A stretch of DNA of 64,000 nucleotides from Piscinibacter gummiphilus. GTDB taxonomy: Bacteria > Pseudomonadota > Gammaproteobacteria > Burkholderiales > Burkholderiaceae_C. The stretch covers positions 3,720,001 through 3,784,000 of the forward strand of contig NZ_CP015118.1 of NCBI RefSeq assembly GCF_002116905.1, given 5' to 3'. This document shows positions 1-8,599 of the stretch, one piece after another. A model generated the notes under the pieces. That model was not told the origin of the DNA, searched no databases, and saw only the letters and a list, made by a program, of their open reading frames with translations. Numbering within the stretch: the stretch's first letter is position 1; every line of letters starts with the position of its first letter. A program made the translations under genes and the position numbers.

Positions 1-659
1 GCAACGCGGCCAACATCTCGCGGCACCTCGAGGCCGTGGCGTGGCTGCCGCCGCTCGGGGTCAACGTGCTGATGTTCGACTACCGGGGCTTCGGGCTGTC
101 GCTCGGCAAACCGTCGCTCGACGGGGTCGTGGCCGACACCGAGGCCGCCGTGCACACCGCGCTGCAGATGCCCGGCGCCACCCCGGGCCGGCTCTTCGTG
201 TTCGGCCAGAGCCTGGGCGGCGCCACGGCGATCCGCGCGGTCGCCGAACTCCCGCCGGGCCTCGTGCAGGGCCTGATCGTCGACTCCGGCTTCGCCCGCT
301 ACCGCGACGTGGCCCACCACGTCGCCAACGAGATCAAGGTGCTCAAGCTCTTCGCCCCCATCGTGCGCGAGACCCTGCCGGGCAGCGAGGACGACCCGGT
401 CACGGCGATCCCGAACGTCCACGTGCCCGTGTGGATCATTCAGGGTGATGCCGACCGCACCGTGCCGTTCTTCCAGGGCGTGGACCTCTTCGAGGCCGCG
501 CGCGAGCCCAAGACCTGGGTGCGGGTGGTCGGCGGCGAACACCTCGACGCAATGACCCGGCCGGAGGTGCGCGCCATCGTCTGGCAGGCGCTGCGCGAGG
601 TGTGCGGCACGGCGCCGGTGGCGTCCGCCGCATCGGCGCCGGACGGCGCGGGCCACTGA
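1..659 (+). CDS. Alpha/beta hydrolase (BEM46/ABHD-like), 5' end cut by the window
   Basis: An alpha/beta-hydrolase fold enzyme, probably an esterase or acylhydrolase; the substrate cannot be told. The reading frame is open from base 3 to the stop at 659 with no convincing start, so the N-terminus lies outside the window. The GTG at 36 falls inside the conserved region before strand 5 (FDYRGFG) and is not a real start. The nucleophile Ser sits in GQSLGG (around base 200), the acid Asp in QGDADRTVP and the His in GGEHLD, so the Ser-Asp-His triad is complete. It is followed 11 bp downstream by the monooxygenase gene on the same strand. Family assignment is firm, function is not. Confidence 0.85.
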   Translation, partial: NAANISRHLEAVAWLPPLGVNVLMFDYRGFGLSLGKPSLDGVVADTEAAVHTALQMPGATPGRLFVFGQSLGGATAIRAVAELPPGLVQGLIVDSGFARYRDVAHHVANEIKVLKLFAPIVRETLPGSEDDPVTAIPNVHVPVWIIQGDADRTVPFFQGVDLFEAAREPKTWVRVVGGEHLDAMTRPEVRAIVWQALREVCGTAPVASAASAPDGAGH

Positions 660-670
660 GGGCACGTCCC

Positions 671-1609
671 ATGGCACGTTTCAACCTCGCCTTCGACCGC
701 GTGTTCGTGCCAGGGCGCCTGACCCTGGGCCTCATGACACCGTTCGGCGGCCCGCCCGCGCCGATGGCCGAGCTCGGCGAAACGGCCCGGCTCGCCGCGC
801 AGGCCGACGGCCTCGGCTTCGCGGCGCTGTGGACCCGCGACGTGCCGCTGATGGTGCCGCAGGGCCCAGACAACACCGCGACCGCGCTCGACGATCCGTT
901 CCTGTGGCTGCTGGCCCTGGCCGGCGCCACCCGCCGCATCGCCCTCGGCGCCGCGGCCATCGTGCTGCCGCTGCGCCATCCGCTGCACGTCGCCAAGGCC
1001 GCGCTGAGCCTCGACCGGCTGAGCGGCGGCCGCTTCATCCTCGGTGCCGGCTCGGGCGACCGGCCGGACGAGTTCGCGTCCTTCGGCGCCGAACTCGACG
1101 CCCGCGCGGAGACCTTCCGCACCCATTGGGCACTCGTGCGCTCGGCGCTCTCCTCCGATCCCGAGGCACGCCGGCACCTGCTCGCCCACACCGGCGGCCA
1201 CGAGCTGATGGCCGTGCCGCAGGCCGACATCCCGATGCTGGTCGTGGGGTCCGCGCGCCAGTCGCTGCAGTGGACGGCGTCGAACGCGGACGGCTGGGCC
1301 ACGTACCACCGCGAGGAAGCCCGGCAGGAGGGTCGCATCCAGCTGTGGCGCCAGGCGCTGGCCCAGAAGGTCGCCGGCCAGCCGAAACCCTTCGTGCAGT
1401 CCGTCCAGCTGGACCTGCTGGACGATCCCGCGGCACCGGCCACGCCGCTCGAGCTGGGCCTGCGCACCGGCCGGCATGCGCTGCTCGCCTACCTGCACCA
1501 CATGCACGGCCTGGGCGTGGCGCACGTGCTGTTCAACCTGGCCCGCGGCGCGCGTCCGCTGGACGACGTGATCCGGGAACTCGGCGAGGACGTGCTGCCG
1601 CAGTTGTAG
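671..1609 (+). CDS. Luciferase-like (LLM class) flavin-dependent oxidoreductase
   Basis: A 312-residue TIM-barrel flavoprotein of the bacterial luciferase-like monooxygenase family, which uses reduced F420 or FMN on small organic substrates. Seen: the family pattern of an N-terminal strand with GLMTPFGG, then FAALWTRDVP, then LDRLSGGRFILGAGSG, which is the typical phosphate/flavin-binding stretch of the family. The ATG at 671 is chosen because homologous sequence starts there; the frame is open upstream to 602 but that part overlaps the hydrolase gene. Same strand as the hydrolase and 11 bp after it, so probably co-transcribed. Substrate unknown. Confidence 0.82.
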   Translation: MARFNLAFDRVFVPGRLTLGLMTPFGGPPAPMAELGETARLAAQADGLGFAALWTRDVPLMVPQGPDNTATALDDPFLWLLALAGATRRIALGAAAIVLPLRHPLHVAKAALSLDRLSGGRFILGAGSGDRPDEFASFGAELDARAETFRTHWALVRSALSSDPEARRHLLAHTGGHELMAVPQADIPMLVVGSARQSLQWTASNADGWATYHREEARQEGRIQLWRQALAQKVAGQPKPFVQSVQLDLLDDPAAPATPLELGLRTGRHALLAYLHHMHGLGVAHVLFNLARGARPLDDVIRELGEDVLPQL

Positions 1610-1613
1610 CCCG

Positions 1614-3065
1614 TCAGTCCCCGTGCGGCAGGCCACCGGCCCGCCGCAGCAGCTGCCGGCAACGCTCGGACAGGTGCACCACCCGCAGGTGCTTGCCCGC
1701 CTTCTCGTAGCGCTCGCGCAGGGTCTTGAGCGCCTCGATGGCCGAGTAGTCGACGAAGCTCAGGTGCCGGCAGTCGAGGGTCACCACGGCCGGGTCGCCC
1801 GCGGCATCGAACTGGCCCAGGAAGGGTTTGACCGACGCGAAGAACAGCGTGCCGTGCACCGTGTAGAGCTTGCTGCCATCGGGCTCCGCGTGGGGCTCGG
1901 CGTACAGGTCGCGCGCGTGGTGCCACGCGAAGTTCAGCGCGGCGATCACGATGCCGCACAGCACGGCCGTCGCCAGGTCCGTCAGCACGGTGATCACCGT
2001 GACGGCCGCGATCACCACCACGTCGCTGCGCGGCACCTTGTTCAGCACGCGCAGCGAACCCCACGCGAAGGTCTGCTGCGCCACGACGAACATCACGCCC
2101 ACCAGCGCCGCCAGCGGGATGCGCTCGATCAGCGGCGACAGGAACAGCACGAACATCAGGATCAGCACGCCGGCCACGACCCCGGAGAGCCGCCCGCGCC
2201 CGCCGGAGTTGAGGTTGATCACCGTCTGGCCGATCATCGCGCAGCCGCCCATGCCGCCGGCCAGCCCCGAGGCCACGTTCGCCACGCCGAGTGCCACGCA
2301 CTCGCGGTTCGTGCGGCCGCGGCTCTGCGTGATCTCGTCGGTGAGGTTGAGCGTCAGCAGCGTCTCGAGCAGGCCCACGAGGGCCATCAGCGCCGCATAG
2401 GGCGCGACGATGCGCAGGGTCTCGAGGTTCCACGGCACGTCCGGCAGCGACAGCGACGGCAGGCCGCCCGCGATGTGCGCCATGTCGCCCAGGGTGCGCG
2501 TGGGCAGGTCCAGCACGTTGGTCAGCACACCCACCCCGAGGATCGCCACCAGCGCCGGCGGCACGCTGCGCGTGAGCCTGGGCAGCACGTAGACGATGGC
2601 CATGGTCAGCGCCACGAGGCCCGCCATGAGCCACAGCGCCGGACCCTGCAGCCACGCGTGCCCGTCCCTGAAGTGTTCCAGCTGCGCCATCGCGATGATG
2701 ATGGCCAGCCCGTTGACGAAACCGAGCATCACCGGGTGCGGCACCATGCGCACCAGCTTGCCCAGCCGCAGCACGCCGAACAGCACCATCAGCAGCCCGC
2801 CGAGCAGCACGGTCGCGAGCAGGTAGGCCACGCCGTGCTGCACGACGAGCGCCACGATCACCACGGCCATCGACCCGGCGGCGCCCGAGATCATCCCCGG
2901 CCGCCCGCCGAACAGGGCCGTGACCGTGCAGATGATGAAGGCCCCGTACAGGCCCATCAGCGGATTGAGGTGGGCGACGAGGGCGAACGCGATGCACTCG
3001 GGGACGAGGGCGAACGACGTGGTGAGTCCGGCGAGGACGTCGGCGCGAAGGCGGGGGAAGGTCAT
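1614..3065 (-). CDS. SulP family inorganic anion transporter with STAS domain
   Basis: An inner-membrane anion permease of the SulP/SLC26 family (sulfate, bicarbonate or dicarboxylate), 483 residues. The first ~370 residues are a series of hydrophobic helices beginning with the family signature around FALVPECIAFALVAHLNPLMGLYG. Residues ~385-475 form a C-terminal STAS domain (VVTLDCRHLSFVDYSA), the anti-sigma-antagonist-like regulatory module. At 483 residues it is somewhat short for the family. Start: ATG at 3065; a TTG nine bases upstream is the alternative. Convergent with the monooxygenase gene (4 bp apart) and divergent from yebC. Transported ion cannot be inferred. Confidence 0.88.
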   Translation of the reverse strand: MTFPRLRADVLAGLTTSFALVPECIAFALVAHLNPLMGLYGAFIICTVTALFGGRPGMISGAAGSMAVVIVALVVQHGVAYLLATVLLGGLLMVLFGVLRLGKLVRMVPHPVMLGFVNGLAIIIAMAQLEHFRDGHAWLQGPALWLMAGLVALTMAIVYVLPRLTRSVPPALVAILGVGVLTNVLDLPTRTLGDMAHIAGGLPSLSLPDVPWNLETLRIVAPYAALMALVGLLETLLTLNLTDEITQSRGRTNRECVALGVANVASGLAGGMGGCAMIGQTVINLNSGGRGRLSGVVAGVLILMFVLFLSPLIERIPLAALVGVMFVVAQQTFAWGSLRVLNKVPRSDVVVIAAVTVITVLTDLATAVLCGIVIAALNFAWHHARDLYAEPHAEPDGSKLYTVHGTLFFASVKPFLGQFDAAGDPAVVTLDCRHLSFVDYSAIEALKTLRERYEKAGKHLRVVHLSERCRQLLRRAGGLPHGD

Positions 3066-3233
3066 GCGGGGCAACAGACGGCGAGGAAGGGGCGTATTGT
3101 TCTACGTCTCGGTCGCCATTCCCTCGCCGGGGGCGACGAAGGCGCCGAATCCGCCTTTCAGGGACCGAGGCACGATCCGATCATGCAGATCGCATGAACC
3201 AGGGCCGCACCGCTCCAACCACCGCCCCGACAC

Positions 3234-3239
3234 TAGAAT
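3234..3239 (+). promoter_or_regulatory. Candidate -10 box for yebC
   Basis: TAGAAT in the 254-bp gap between the divergent sulP-type gene and yebC. The -35 position 17 bp upstream (CGCTCC) is poor, so this is only a candidate. It would give a leader of about 75 nt. Nothing else stands out in this gap. Confidence 0.35.
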
Positions 3240-3319
3240 CCTGGGCTCGCGGTCGCGCCGCCGAAACGCGCACCCGTCCCGCCGACATCCCGCCTCGGCC
3301 ATTTCAGGAATTCAACACC

Positions 3320-4036
3320 ATGGGCGCTCAGTGGAAAGCCAAGCACAAGGACGCCGCCGCGAACGCGCGCGGCCGGCTCTTCGGCAAACTCTCGAAGGAC
3401 ATCATGATCGCCGCGCGCGGCGGCCCCGACCCGGCGGCCAACGCGAAGCTTCGCCTCGTGGTGGAGCAGGCCCGCAAGGTGTCGATGCCGAAGGACACGC
3501 TGGAGCGAGCCATCAAGAAGGGCGCAGGCCTCACCGGTGAAACCGTGCACTTCGAGTACGCACTGTACGAAGGCTTCGCGCCGCACCGCGTGCCGGTGAT
3601 GGTCGAGTGCCTGACCGACAACCTCAACCGCGCCGCGTCCGAGATGCGCGTGCTGTTCCGCAAGGGCCAGCTCGGCACGTCCGGCTCGGTCGCGTGGGAC
3701 TTCGACCACCTCGGCATGATCGAGGCCGAACCCGCGGCCAAGGGCACCGACCCCGAACTCGCCGCCATCGAGGCCGGCGCGCAGGACTTCGAGCCGACTG
3801 ACGAGGAAACCGGCACCACCGTGTTCCTGACCGACCCCACCGACCTCGACGTGGTCAGCCGCGCCCTGCCCGCCCAGGGCTTCACGGTGCTGTCCGCGAA
3901 GCTCGGCTACAAGGCGAAGAATCCTGTCTCGGCGTCCACCCTCACGGCCGAGCAGCTGGAGGAAGTGGAGACGTTCCTCGCGGCGCTCGACGAGAACGAG
4001 GACGTGCAGAACGTGTTTGCCGGACTGCAGGGCTGA
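3320..4036 (+). CDS. yebC: YebC/PmpR family probable transcriptional regulator
   Basis: A 238-residue cytoplasmic YebC/TACO1-family protein. Family members were annotated as DNA-binding regulators; some are now known to help translation through difficult codons. The N-terminal signature MGAQWKAKHKDAA, the basic KGPD-like segment (RGGPDPAANAKLR) and KKGAGLTGE are typical, and the length is standard. The ATG at 3320 begins the family's conserved N-terminus; the frame is open 126 bp further upstream but that part is not conserved in style. It stands alone, divergent from the SulP gene. Confidence 0.93.
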   Translation: MGAQWKAKHKDAAANARGRLFGKLSKDIMIAARGGPDPAANAKLRLVVEQARKVSMPKDTLERAIKKGAGLTGETVHFEYALYEGFAPHRVPVMVECLTDNLNRAASEMRVLFRKGQLGTSGSVAWDFDHLGMIEAEPAAKGTDPELAAIEAGAQDFEPTDEETGTTVFLTDPTDLDVVSRALPAQGFTVLSAKLGYKAKNPVSASTLTAEQLEEVETFLAALDENEDVQNVFAGLQG

Positions 4037-4066
4037 TTCGACCCGGGCGCAGGACCCTCTGGCGGC

Positions 4067-4288
4067 TCAATCGAGGTGGCGAATGGCGGTGGGGGTGTCC
4101 TGGCAGTTCTGCAAGGTCGCGTAAGGCTTCCCCTCGCAGAAGCTCTTGCAGACCAGCGAGATCGGAAGCGAGGTCGCCCCATCGTCGAACGAGATCCTGA
4201 CTTCCAGGGTCTGATCTTCAAATGACCGGAGTTCCTCGATCAACCCGGCAATCGTTTTGCCTTTGCTCGTCCAATCCGGATGGGTCAT
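4067..4288 (-). CDS. Small hypothetical protein (73 aa)
   Basis: A short acidic protein I do not recognise, with no signal peptide or membrane segment. It has three Cys (around KSFCEG, LVCKS and QNCQD). Start: the ATG at 4288 is preferred over the in-frame ATG at 4300 because GAGGGAA lies 4-5 bases before it. It is convergent with yebC and sits 44 bp downstream of the LysE gene on the same strand, so it could share that transcript. It is probably real because codon use matches its neighbours; function unknown. Confidence 0.55.
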   Translation of the reverse strand: MTHPDWTSKGKTIAGLIEELRSFEDQTLEVRISFDDGATSLPISLVCKSFCEGKPYATLQNCQDTPTAIRHLD

Positions 4289-4332
4289 GAATTCCCTCAT
4301 TGAGTGTTCGATGCCGCCGGGGTGACTGGGTT

Positions 4333-4968
4333 TCAGCGGTTGGCCACTGCGAGCGCCCCACCAGCCACCACGAACGCGCCCCCGGTGATGCGGTTGAACG
4401 CCTTGCCCAGCCGGCTGCCCTTCAGGCGTTTCGCCAGGGCCGCGCCGCCCTTGGCATAGGCCATCATCACGGTGCCGTCCACCACGAGCCAGGTCGCGCC
4501 CAGGACCAGCAGCTGGGCCACGAGGGGCCGGCCCGGGTCGATGAACTGGGGGAACAGCGAGCTGAAGAACAGCAGGTCCTTCGGGTTGCCGATGCCGACG
4601 AGGAAACCCTTGCGGAACAGCCCCCGGCCCGTGGCCGAGGCGCCGCTTCGCGCGGCAGCGTCCGCGGGGAGGTCGAACGCCTGCGGCGGTGCACGCCACG
4701 TCGACACCCCCAGGTACACGAGGTACGCGGCCCCGAGGTACTTGATGACCTGGAACAGCGTGTCGGACGCCGCGATGACGGCGCCCAACCCCAGGGCCGA
4801 CAGCATCATCAGCGTCAGGGAGGCGCTCATGCCACCCACGATCGTCGACAGGGTGCGCATCGCACCATGGGCCACGCCATGGCTCACGCACAGGATGGCC
4901 GAGGGGCCCGGCGCCACGATGACGGCGAGCACGACGGACACGTAGATCAGCCAGTGATGCAGGGACAT
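4333..4968 (-). CDS. LysE/RhtB family amino-acid exporter
   Basis: A 211-residue inner-membrane exporter of the LysE superfamily (RhtB branch), which extrudes amino acids such as homoserine, threonine or lysine. Seen: about six hydrophobic segments and the family motif APGPSAIL near residue 20, followed by GxxxAMxT; GNPKDLLFFSSLFPQFID near residue 130 is the second hallmark (GNPK..F...PQF). Start ATG at 4968. It lies 22 bp downstream of the quinone reductase gene on the same strand. A second LysE paralogue is at 59314. Substrate unknown. Confidence 0.88.
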   Translation of the reverse strand: MSLHHWLIYVSVVLAVIVAPGPSAILCVSHGVAHGAMRTLSTIVGGMSASLTLMMLSALGLGAVIAASDTLFQVIKYLGAAYLVYLGVSTWRAPPQAFDLPADAAARSGASATGRGLFRKGFLVGIGNPKDLLFFSSLFPQFIDPGRPLVAQLLVLGATWLVVDGTVMMAYAKGGAALAKRLKGSRLGKAFNRITGGAFVVAGGALAVANR

Positions 4969-4990
4969 GGGGCGGTCTTCGCGTTGGCGC

Positions 4991-5974
4991 TCACGGAAGG
5001 ATCACGATGGCGCCCGCCTGCGAGCGGGCCTCGGCCGCGCGGTGCGCGTCGGCCACCTGGTCCAGCCGGAAACGCGCGCCGATGGCCGCACGCACCGCGC
5101 CGGAGGCCATCGCGTCGAACACGTCCTTCGCGTTCGCGCGGAAGGTGGCGGTGTCGGCGTTGTGCGGGAACACCGACGGGCGGGTGAGGAACAGGCAGCC
5201 CTTCTTGTTCAGGATCTCGGGCTCGATCATCGGGGCCGGGCCCGACGCGGCGCCGAACAGCACCACCATGCCGAACGGCGCGGTGCAGTCGAGCGAACCC
5301 AGGAAGGTGTCCTTCGCCACCGAGTCGTACACCACGCGGGCCTTGCGGCCGCCGGTGGCGGCGATCACCTGCTCGACCCAGTCGGCCTGCGTGTAGTCGA
5401 CGGCCACGTCGCAGCCGGCCGCCCGTGCGGCCTCGCACTTCGCGGCCGACCCGGCCGTGCCGATCACCGTCGCGCCGAGGGCCTTCGCCCAGCGGCTGAG
5501 GATCTGCCCCACCCCGCCGGCCGCGGCGTGCACCACCACGATGTCGCCCGGCTGCACGGCGTACGTCTTGCGCACGAGGAACTGCGCGGTCATCGCCTTG
5601 AAGAACACCGCGGCGGCGTCCTCGTCGGAGATGCCCGCGGGAATCACGACCACCTTGTCGGCCGGCACGTTGCGGCGGTCGGCATAGGCCCCGACGCCGC
5701 CAGCGTTCATGTAGACCACGCGGTCACCCGGCTTCAGGTCGGTCACGCCCGCCCCCACCGCTTCCACCACGCCGGCCGCCTCGAAGCCGAGGCCCGTGGG
5801 CGACGGCAGCGGGTACCGGCCCATGCGCTGGTACACGTCGATGTAGTTGAAACCCATCGCGGTCTGGCGCAGCTGGACCTCGCCGGCCGCAGGCGGCGGC
5901 ACGTCGACGGTTTCCAGGCGCATGACGTCGGGGTTGCCGAATTCGGTGAGGCGGATGGCGCGGGCGGTGGTCAT
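4991..5974 (-). CDS. Quinone oxidoreductase (zinc-independent MDR family)
   Basis: A 327-residue NADPH:quinone reductase of the medium-chain dehydrogenase/reductase superfamily (QOR branch), a one-electron reducer of quinones. Seen: N-terminal GroES-like domain (VQLRQTAMGFNYIDVYQRMGRY), the Rossmann NADPH site HAAAGGVG around residue 150, and no structural or catalytic zinc Cys cluster, as expected for QOR. Start ATG at 5974; the frame is open far upstream but that extension is arginine-rich shadow sequence. It marks the downstream edge of the secretion-like locus: the 107 bp between 5974 and 6082 hold no recognisable att site or terminator. Confidence 0.9.
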   Translation of the reverse strand: MTTARAIRLTEFGNPDVMRLETVDVPPPAAGEVQLRQTAMGFNYIDVYQRMGRYPLPSPTGLGFEAAGVVEAVGAGVTDLKPGDRVVYMNAGGVGAYADRRNVPADKVVVIPAGISDEDAAAVFFKAMTAQFLVRKTYAVQPGDIVVVHAAAGGVGQILSRWAKALGATVIGTAGSAAKCEAARAAGCDVAVDYTQADWVEQVIAATGGRKARVVYDSVAKDTFLGSLDCTAPFGMVVLFGAASGPAPMIEPEILNKKGCLFLTRPSVFPHNADTATFRANAKDVFDAMASGAVRAAIGARFRLDQVADAHRAAEARSQAGAIVILP

Positions 5975-6081
5975 GGCGGCGGGGTGGGTCAGGGAACGCG
6001 AAGTCCGGAACGAACGACTGTACAGCGGCCGCGCCGGGCGTGCAGGCCGCCGCCCTCTCCCGCAGCGCCCCATCGCCCATG

Positions 6082-6363
6082 TCAGCCGGCCCGTGCACAT
6101 CGCACCAGCATCGACACCACCGCGAGCCCCAGCAGCCACGCCACCGGACGCTGCAGCGGCAAGGGTTGCCCGAGCAAAGTCACCAGCAGGTCGAGCAGCG
6201 TGTGCCTGAGGCGCAGCACCGCGACCCGGTCCTCGACGGCCTGGAGGCCGACCCGCAGCGTGGTTTCGTCGATGCGTCCCACGATGAACCAGCGCAGCAG
6301 CCGGCGCGACCACACGAAATGCCGGACGATCTCCACGGCATCGCGCCACAGCCCGGCGTTCAT
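6082..6363 (-). CDS. Small membrane-associated protein at the end of the trb-like operon (93 aa)
   Basis: Not recognised. The first half is basic and aromatic with repeated Arg (VWSRRLLRWFIVGRID), the middle is amphipathic leucine-rich sequence, and residues ~73-88 form one hydrophobic helix (VAWLLGLAVVSMLV). It starts within the stop of trbL (ATGA overlap), so it is translationally coupled and very probably part of the secretion-like operon. In IncP-type trb operons the gene after trbL encodes the VirB8-like TrbF; this protein is far too short and does not resemble it. It could be a chaperone-like or entry-exclusion-like small protein; that is a guess. Confidence 0.65.
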   Translation of the reverse strand: MNAGLWRDAVEIVRHFVWSRRLLRWFIVGRIDETTLRVGLQAVEDRVAVLRLRHTLLDLLVTLLGQPLPLQRPVAWLLGLAVVSMLVRCARAG

Positions 6364-7826
6364 GATGCCCCCGCCTTCGGACGGTTGACGGGCCGTGTGC
6401 CCGGTCTGGGCCGGAACGGCTGGTGCGGTGGCTTGGCCGAGCCCGGGGCCCCACCCGCCGGCCCGCTGGACGTGCCGCCCGTGGCGGGAGATGCCGGATA
6501 CGGCTTGGGTGAACCACCCTGCATCGCACGGGCTGCGGCACCTGCGGCCATGCCGGCGCCTCGCCCGAGCGCGGCGGCCATCCCGGGCGTGTGGCGGGAC
6601 GTGGGGGTCGACGCGCCGCCGCCCGAGGTGGCCGAGCCACCCCGGCCCGGTCCCGATGTGAGGCCACCCGCAGCGCCACCAGCGGCACTCCCCGCCAGCC
6701 CCCCGGCCGCCCCACCCCCGCCCCGGCCCAGGCGACCGAAGCCCTCCACCGCGCCGCGCCCGAACTTGTAGGCCTCCTTCATGACCGTGCCGGCACCGGC
6801 GCCCGCGGTGGCCAGGCCGTTGCCCGTGGCATGGCCCACGGCCGACCAGCGGTCCAGGTTCAGCGACGCGCCGCCGACGAGGCCACTCGCCAGCGAGGGC
6901 ACCTTCATGAAGAGGAACCCGACCGTCACGGCCATCAGCAGCAGCACGCAGCACGTCACGAAAGACATGCCGTCGGACGGCCCCATGGCCCTCGCGACAA
7001 CGACCACCTTGTCGATCGCCTGGATCGACATGGCCGCCACCGCCGCCGCCATGACCCCCTGCATGGCACCGGTCACGAGAAAGCCGAGCCACGCGTTGAA
7101 CACGAACGCCGACGGCGCCCACATCGCCCAGGGAATCATCACCGGAGCGAACAGGATGGCCAGCGAGGTCTGCACCTTCGCCATCAGCATCACGCCCGCG
7201 GCGAGCGCCCCGGACACCAGCAGCACGGCAGCCGCCAGCAGCCGGAACAGCCGCCCGAGCGTCTGGTTCGCCACGGCGTTGATGACGTTCCCCCATTCGC
7301 TGCCGGGGCCCGACGGCGCCGCCGTGGCGACATCGAACGCGGCGACCGCCATGCGGTCGATGACGTCCAGCTCGGTGGGCGCTCCGGGCAGGCTCAGCGT
7401 GCCCGCGAACACCTGGGCCAGGCCGGCGACGGAGTCCTTGACCACCGGCCCCAGGTGGTCGACGGCCCAGAGCGCCAGCCCGAAGATCACGAGCGGCTGC
7501 AGGAACTCGGGCAGCAGCTGAGCCATGCCCTTGCCGAGGATCCACGACTTGACGATGCCCCATACCAGCAGCACGCCGAACAAGGTCACGGCCGTGCGCC
7601 GCCCCACGGCGACCAGCGACGCGTTGCCGGCACCGAACGCCTCGATCGATTCGGTGATCCCGGCGAACAGCGCGCGCAGCTGTCCCACGGCCGCAACCGG
7701 GTCAGCAGGCGGGACCGGCGCAGCTTCCGCCTGCGCATGGGCCAGGCCGGCTCCCAGGCACAGAAACAGGCACAGAGACAGGCACAGCGACACGCCGAAC
7801 GCGAGCCGCACGATGCGGGGGCTCAT
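6360..7826 (-). CDS. trbL: TrbL/VirB6-like polytopic inner-membrane protein
   Basis: A 488-residue membrane component of a P-type type IV secretion system; TrbL/VirB6 proteins form part of the inner-membrane channel. Seen: N-terminal signal-like segment ending AHA at ~28, a periplasmic stretch, then about five or six hydrophobic helices between residues ~70 and 330, including VWGIVKSWILGKG and the AMWAPSAFVFNAWLGFL segment, followed by a long Gly/Ala/Pro/Thr-rich, probably disordered tail (~residues 340-488), as in TrbL of plasmids. Start ATG at 7826 overlaps the trbJ stop by 4 bp; the frame is open upstream but that would overlap trbJ. Family by features and position, not by a strong signature. 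Confidence 0.82.
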   Translation of the reverse strand: MSPRIVRLAFGVSLCLSLCLFLCLGAGLAHAQAEAAPVPPADPVAAVGQLRALFAGITESIEAFGAGNASLVAVGRRTAVTLFGVLLVWGIVKSWILGKGMAQLLPEFLQPLVIFGLALWAVDHLGPVVKDSVAGLAQVFAGTLSLPGAPTELDVIDRMAVAAFDVATAAPSGPGSEWGNVINAVANQTLGRLFRLLAAAVLLVSGALAAGVMLMAKVQTSLAILFAPVMIPWAMWAPSAFVFNAWLGFLVTGAMQGVMAAAVAAMSIQAIDKVVVVARAMGPSDGMSFVTCCVLLLMAVTVGFLFMKVPSLASGLVGGASLNLDRWSAVGHATGNGLATAGAGAGTVMKEAYKFGRGAVEGFGRLGRGGGGAAGGLAGSAAGGAAGGLTSGPGRGGSATSGGGASTPTSRHTPGMAAALGRGAGMAAGAAARAMQGGSPKPYPASPATGGTSSGPAGGAPGSAKPPHQPFRPRPGTRPVNRPKAGAS

Positions 7827-8599
7827 GGCCGACGTCCCCGGTTCCAGGCGTCGATGGCCTGGCGGTCGGCCCGGCGGGCCGCCTCGACGGCCGCCCGCCA
7901 GGCATCTTCCTGCGCCTTGGCGCGCGCCGAGTCCTCGGCCTCCTGCATCTCGCGTTCGGCCGTGGCGCGGCCCATCGCGGTGGAGAACTGCCGCAGCAGT
8001 TCCGCGTTCTGCTGGATCACGCGGTTCATCTGCACGTTCATCTGCTGCACCGCCTCGTGGGTGCCCGAACTCTGCGGGATCTTCTGCGCCTGCTCCCGAG
8101 CGAAGTCGTAGTCGGCCTCGATGCGTTTCATCGCATGGGCCTCGGCCTGCACCCGCGCCAGCGCCGACTCCTCCTTGCGGGCGATGCGGTTGCGTTCCCA
8201 CGCCACGTACTCGTGCCATGTGAGCTTCATCAACCGCGCGGTGTCGAGCCGCTCGTCGAAGCCCTGTCGGATGGTGTTCAGCGAACCGATCAGGTCGCGG
8301 TTCGCGGCGAGCGCCCGTTCCAACCGCAGCAGTTCCTCGCGGCCGGTGATGTCGCCGAGGACCCCGGCGATCTGGGACGGGTCCATCGACTTCAATTGAC
8401 GCGCCATGGCCTGGGCCTGCTGCACCTGAACCTGGATCTGCGTGTAGGTGGCATGGACCTGCTCGATGGCCTCCATCGCGCTGATGATGTTCTGGATCAG
8501 GTTGACCGGGTCGATGAACACGATGGCTCGCACGGGCGGCGCCCCGAGCCCGAGCGCGAGCACCAGCGCGGCGATCACCGCGCGCTTGAGTTCAACCAT
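7823..8599 (-). CDS. trbJ: TrbJ/VirB5-like secreted minor pilus protein
   Basis: A 258-residue exported protein of the P-type conjugative transfer TrbJ family, the counterpart of VirB5, which sits at the pilus tip or base. Seen: signal peptide (residues 1-25, cleavage near VRA), then the family start FIDPVNLIQNIISAMEAIEQ, and long helical, Gln/Ala/Arg-rich coiled-coil segments to the end. It overlaps trbE by 8 bp and trbL by 4 bp, so expression is coupled. Start ATG at 8599. The tail past residue 200 is very rich in Ala, Arg and Glu. Confidence 0.85.
   Translation of the reverse strand: MVELKRAVIAALVLALGLGAPPVRAIVFIDPVNLIQNIISAMEAIEQVHATYTQIQVQVQQAQAMARQLKSMDPSQIAGVLGDITGREELLRLERALAANRDLIGSLNTIRQGFDERLDTARLMKLTWHEYVAWERNRIARKEESALARVQAEAHAMKRIEADYDFAREQAQKIPQSSGTHEAVQQMNVQMNRVIQQNAELLRQFSTAMGRATAEREMQEAEDSARAKAQEDAWRAAVEAARRADRQAIDAWNRGRRP

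Noticed and set aside
1623..3197. 524-residue frame opposite to the SulP gene
   Set aside because: Composition is His/Gln/Arg/Gly-rich with no domain; the SulP frame on the other strand has clear membrane helices and a STAS domain.
5975..6081. Attachment site or element boundary at the end of the trb-like operon
   Set aside because: No tRNA gene, no integrase, and I could not find a direct repeat shared with the region beyond 19354; not supportable from sequence alone.
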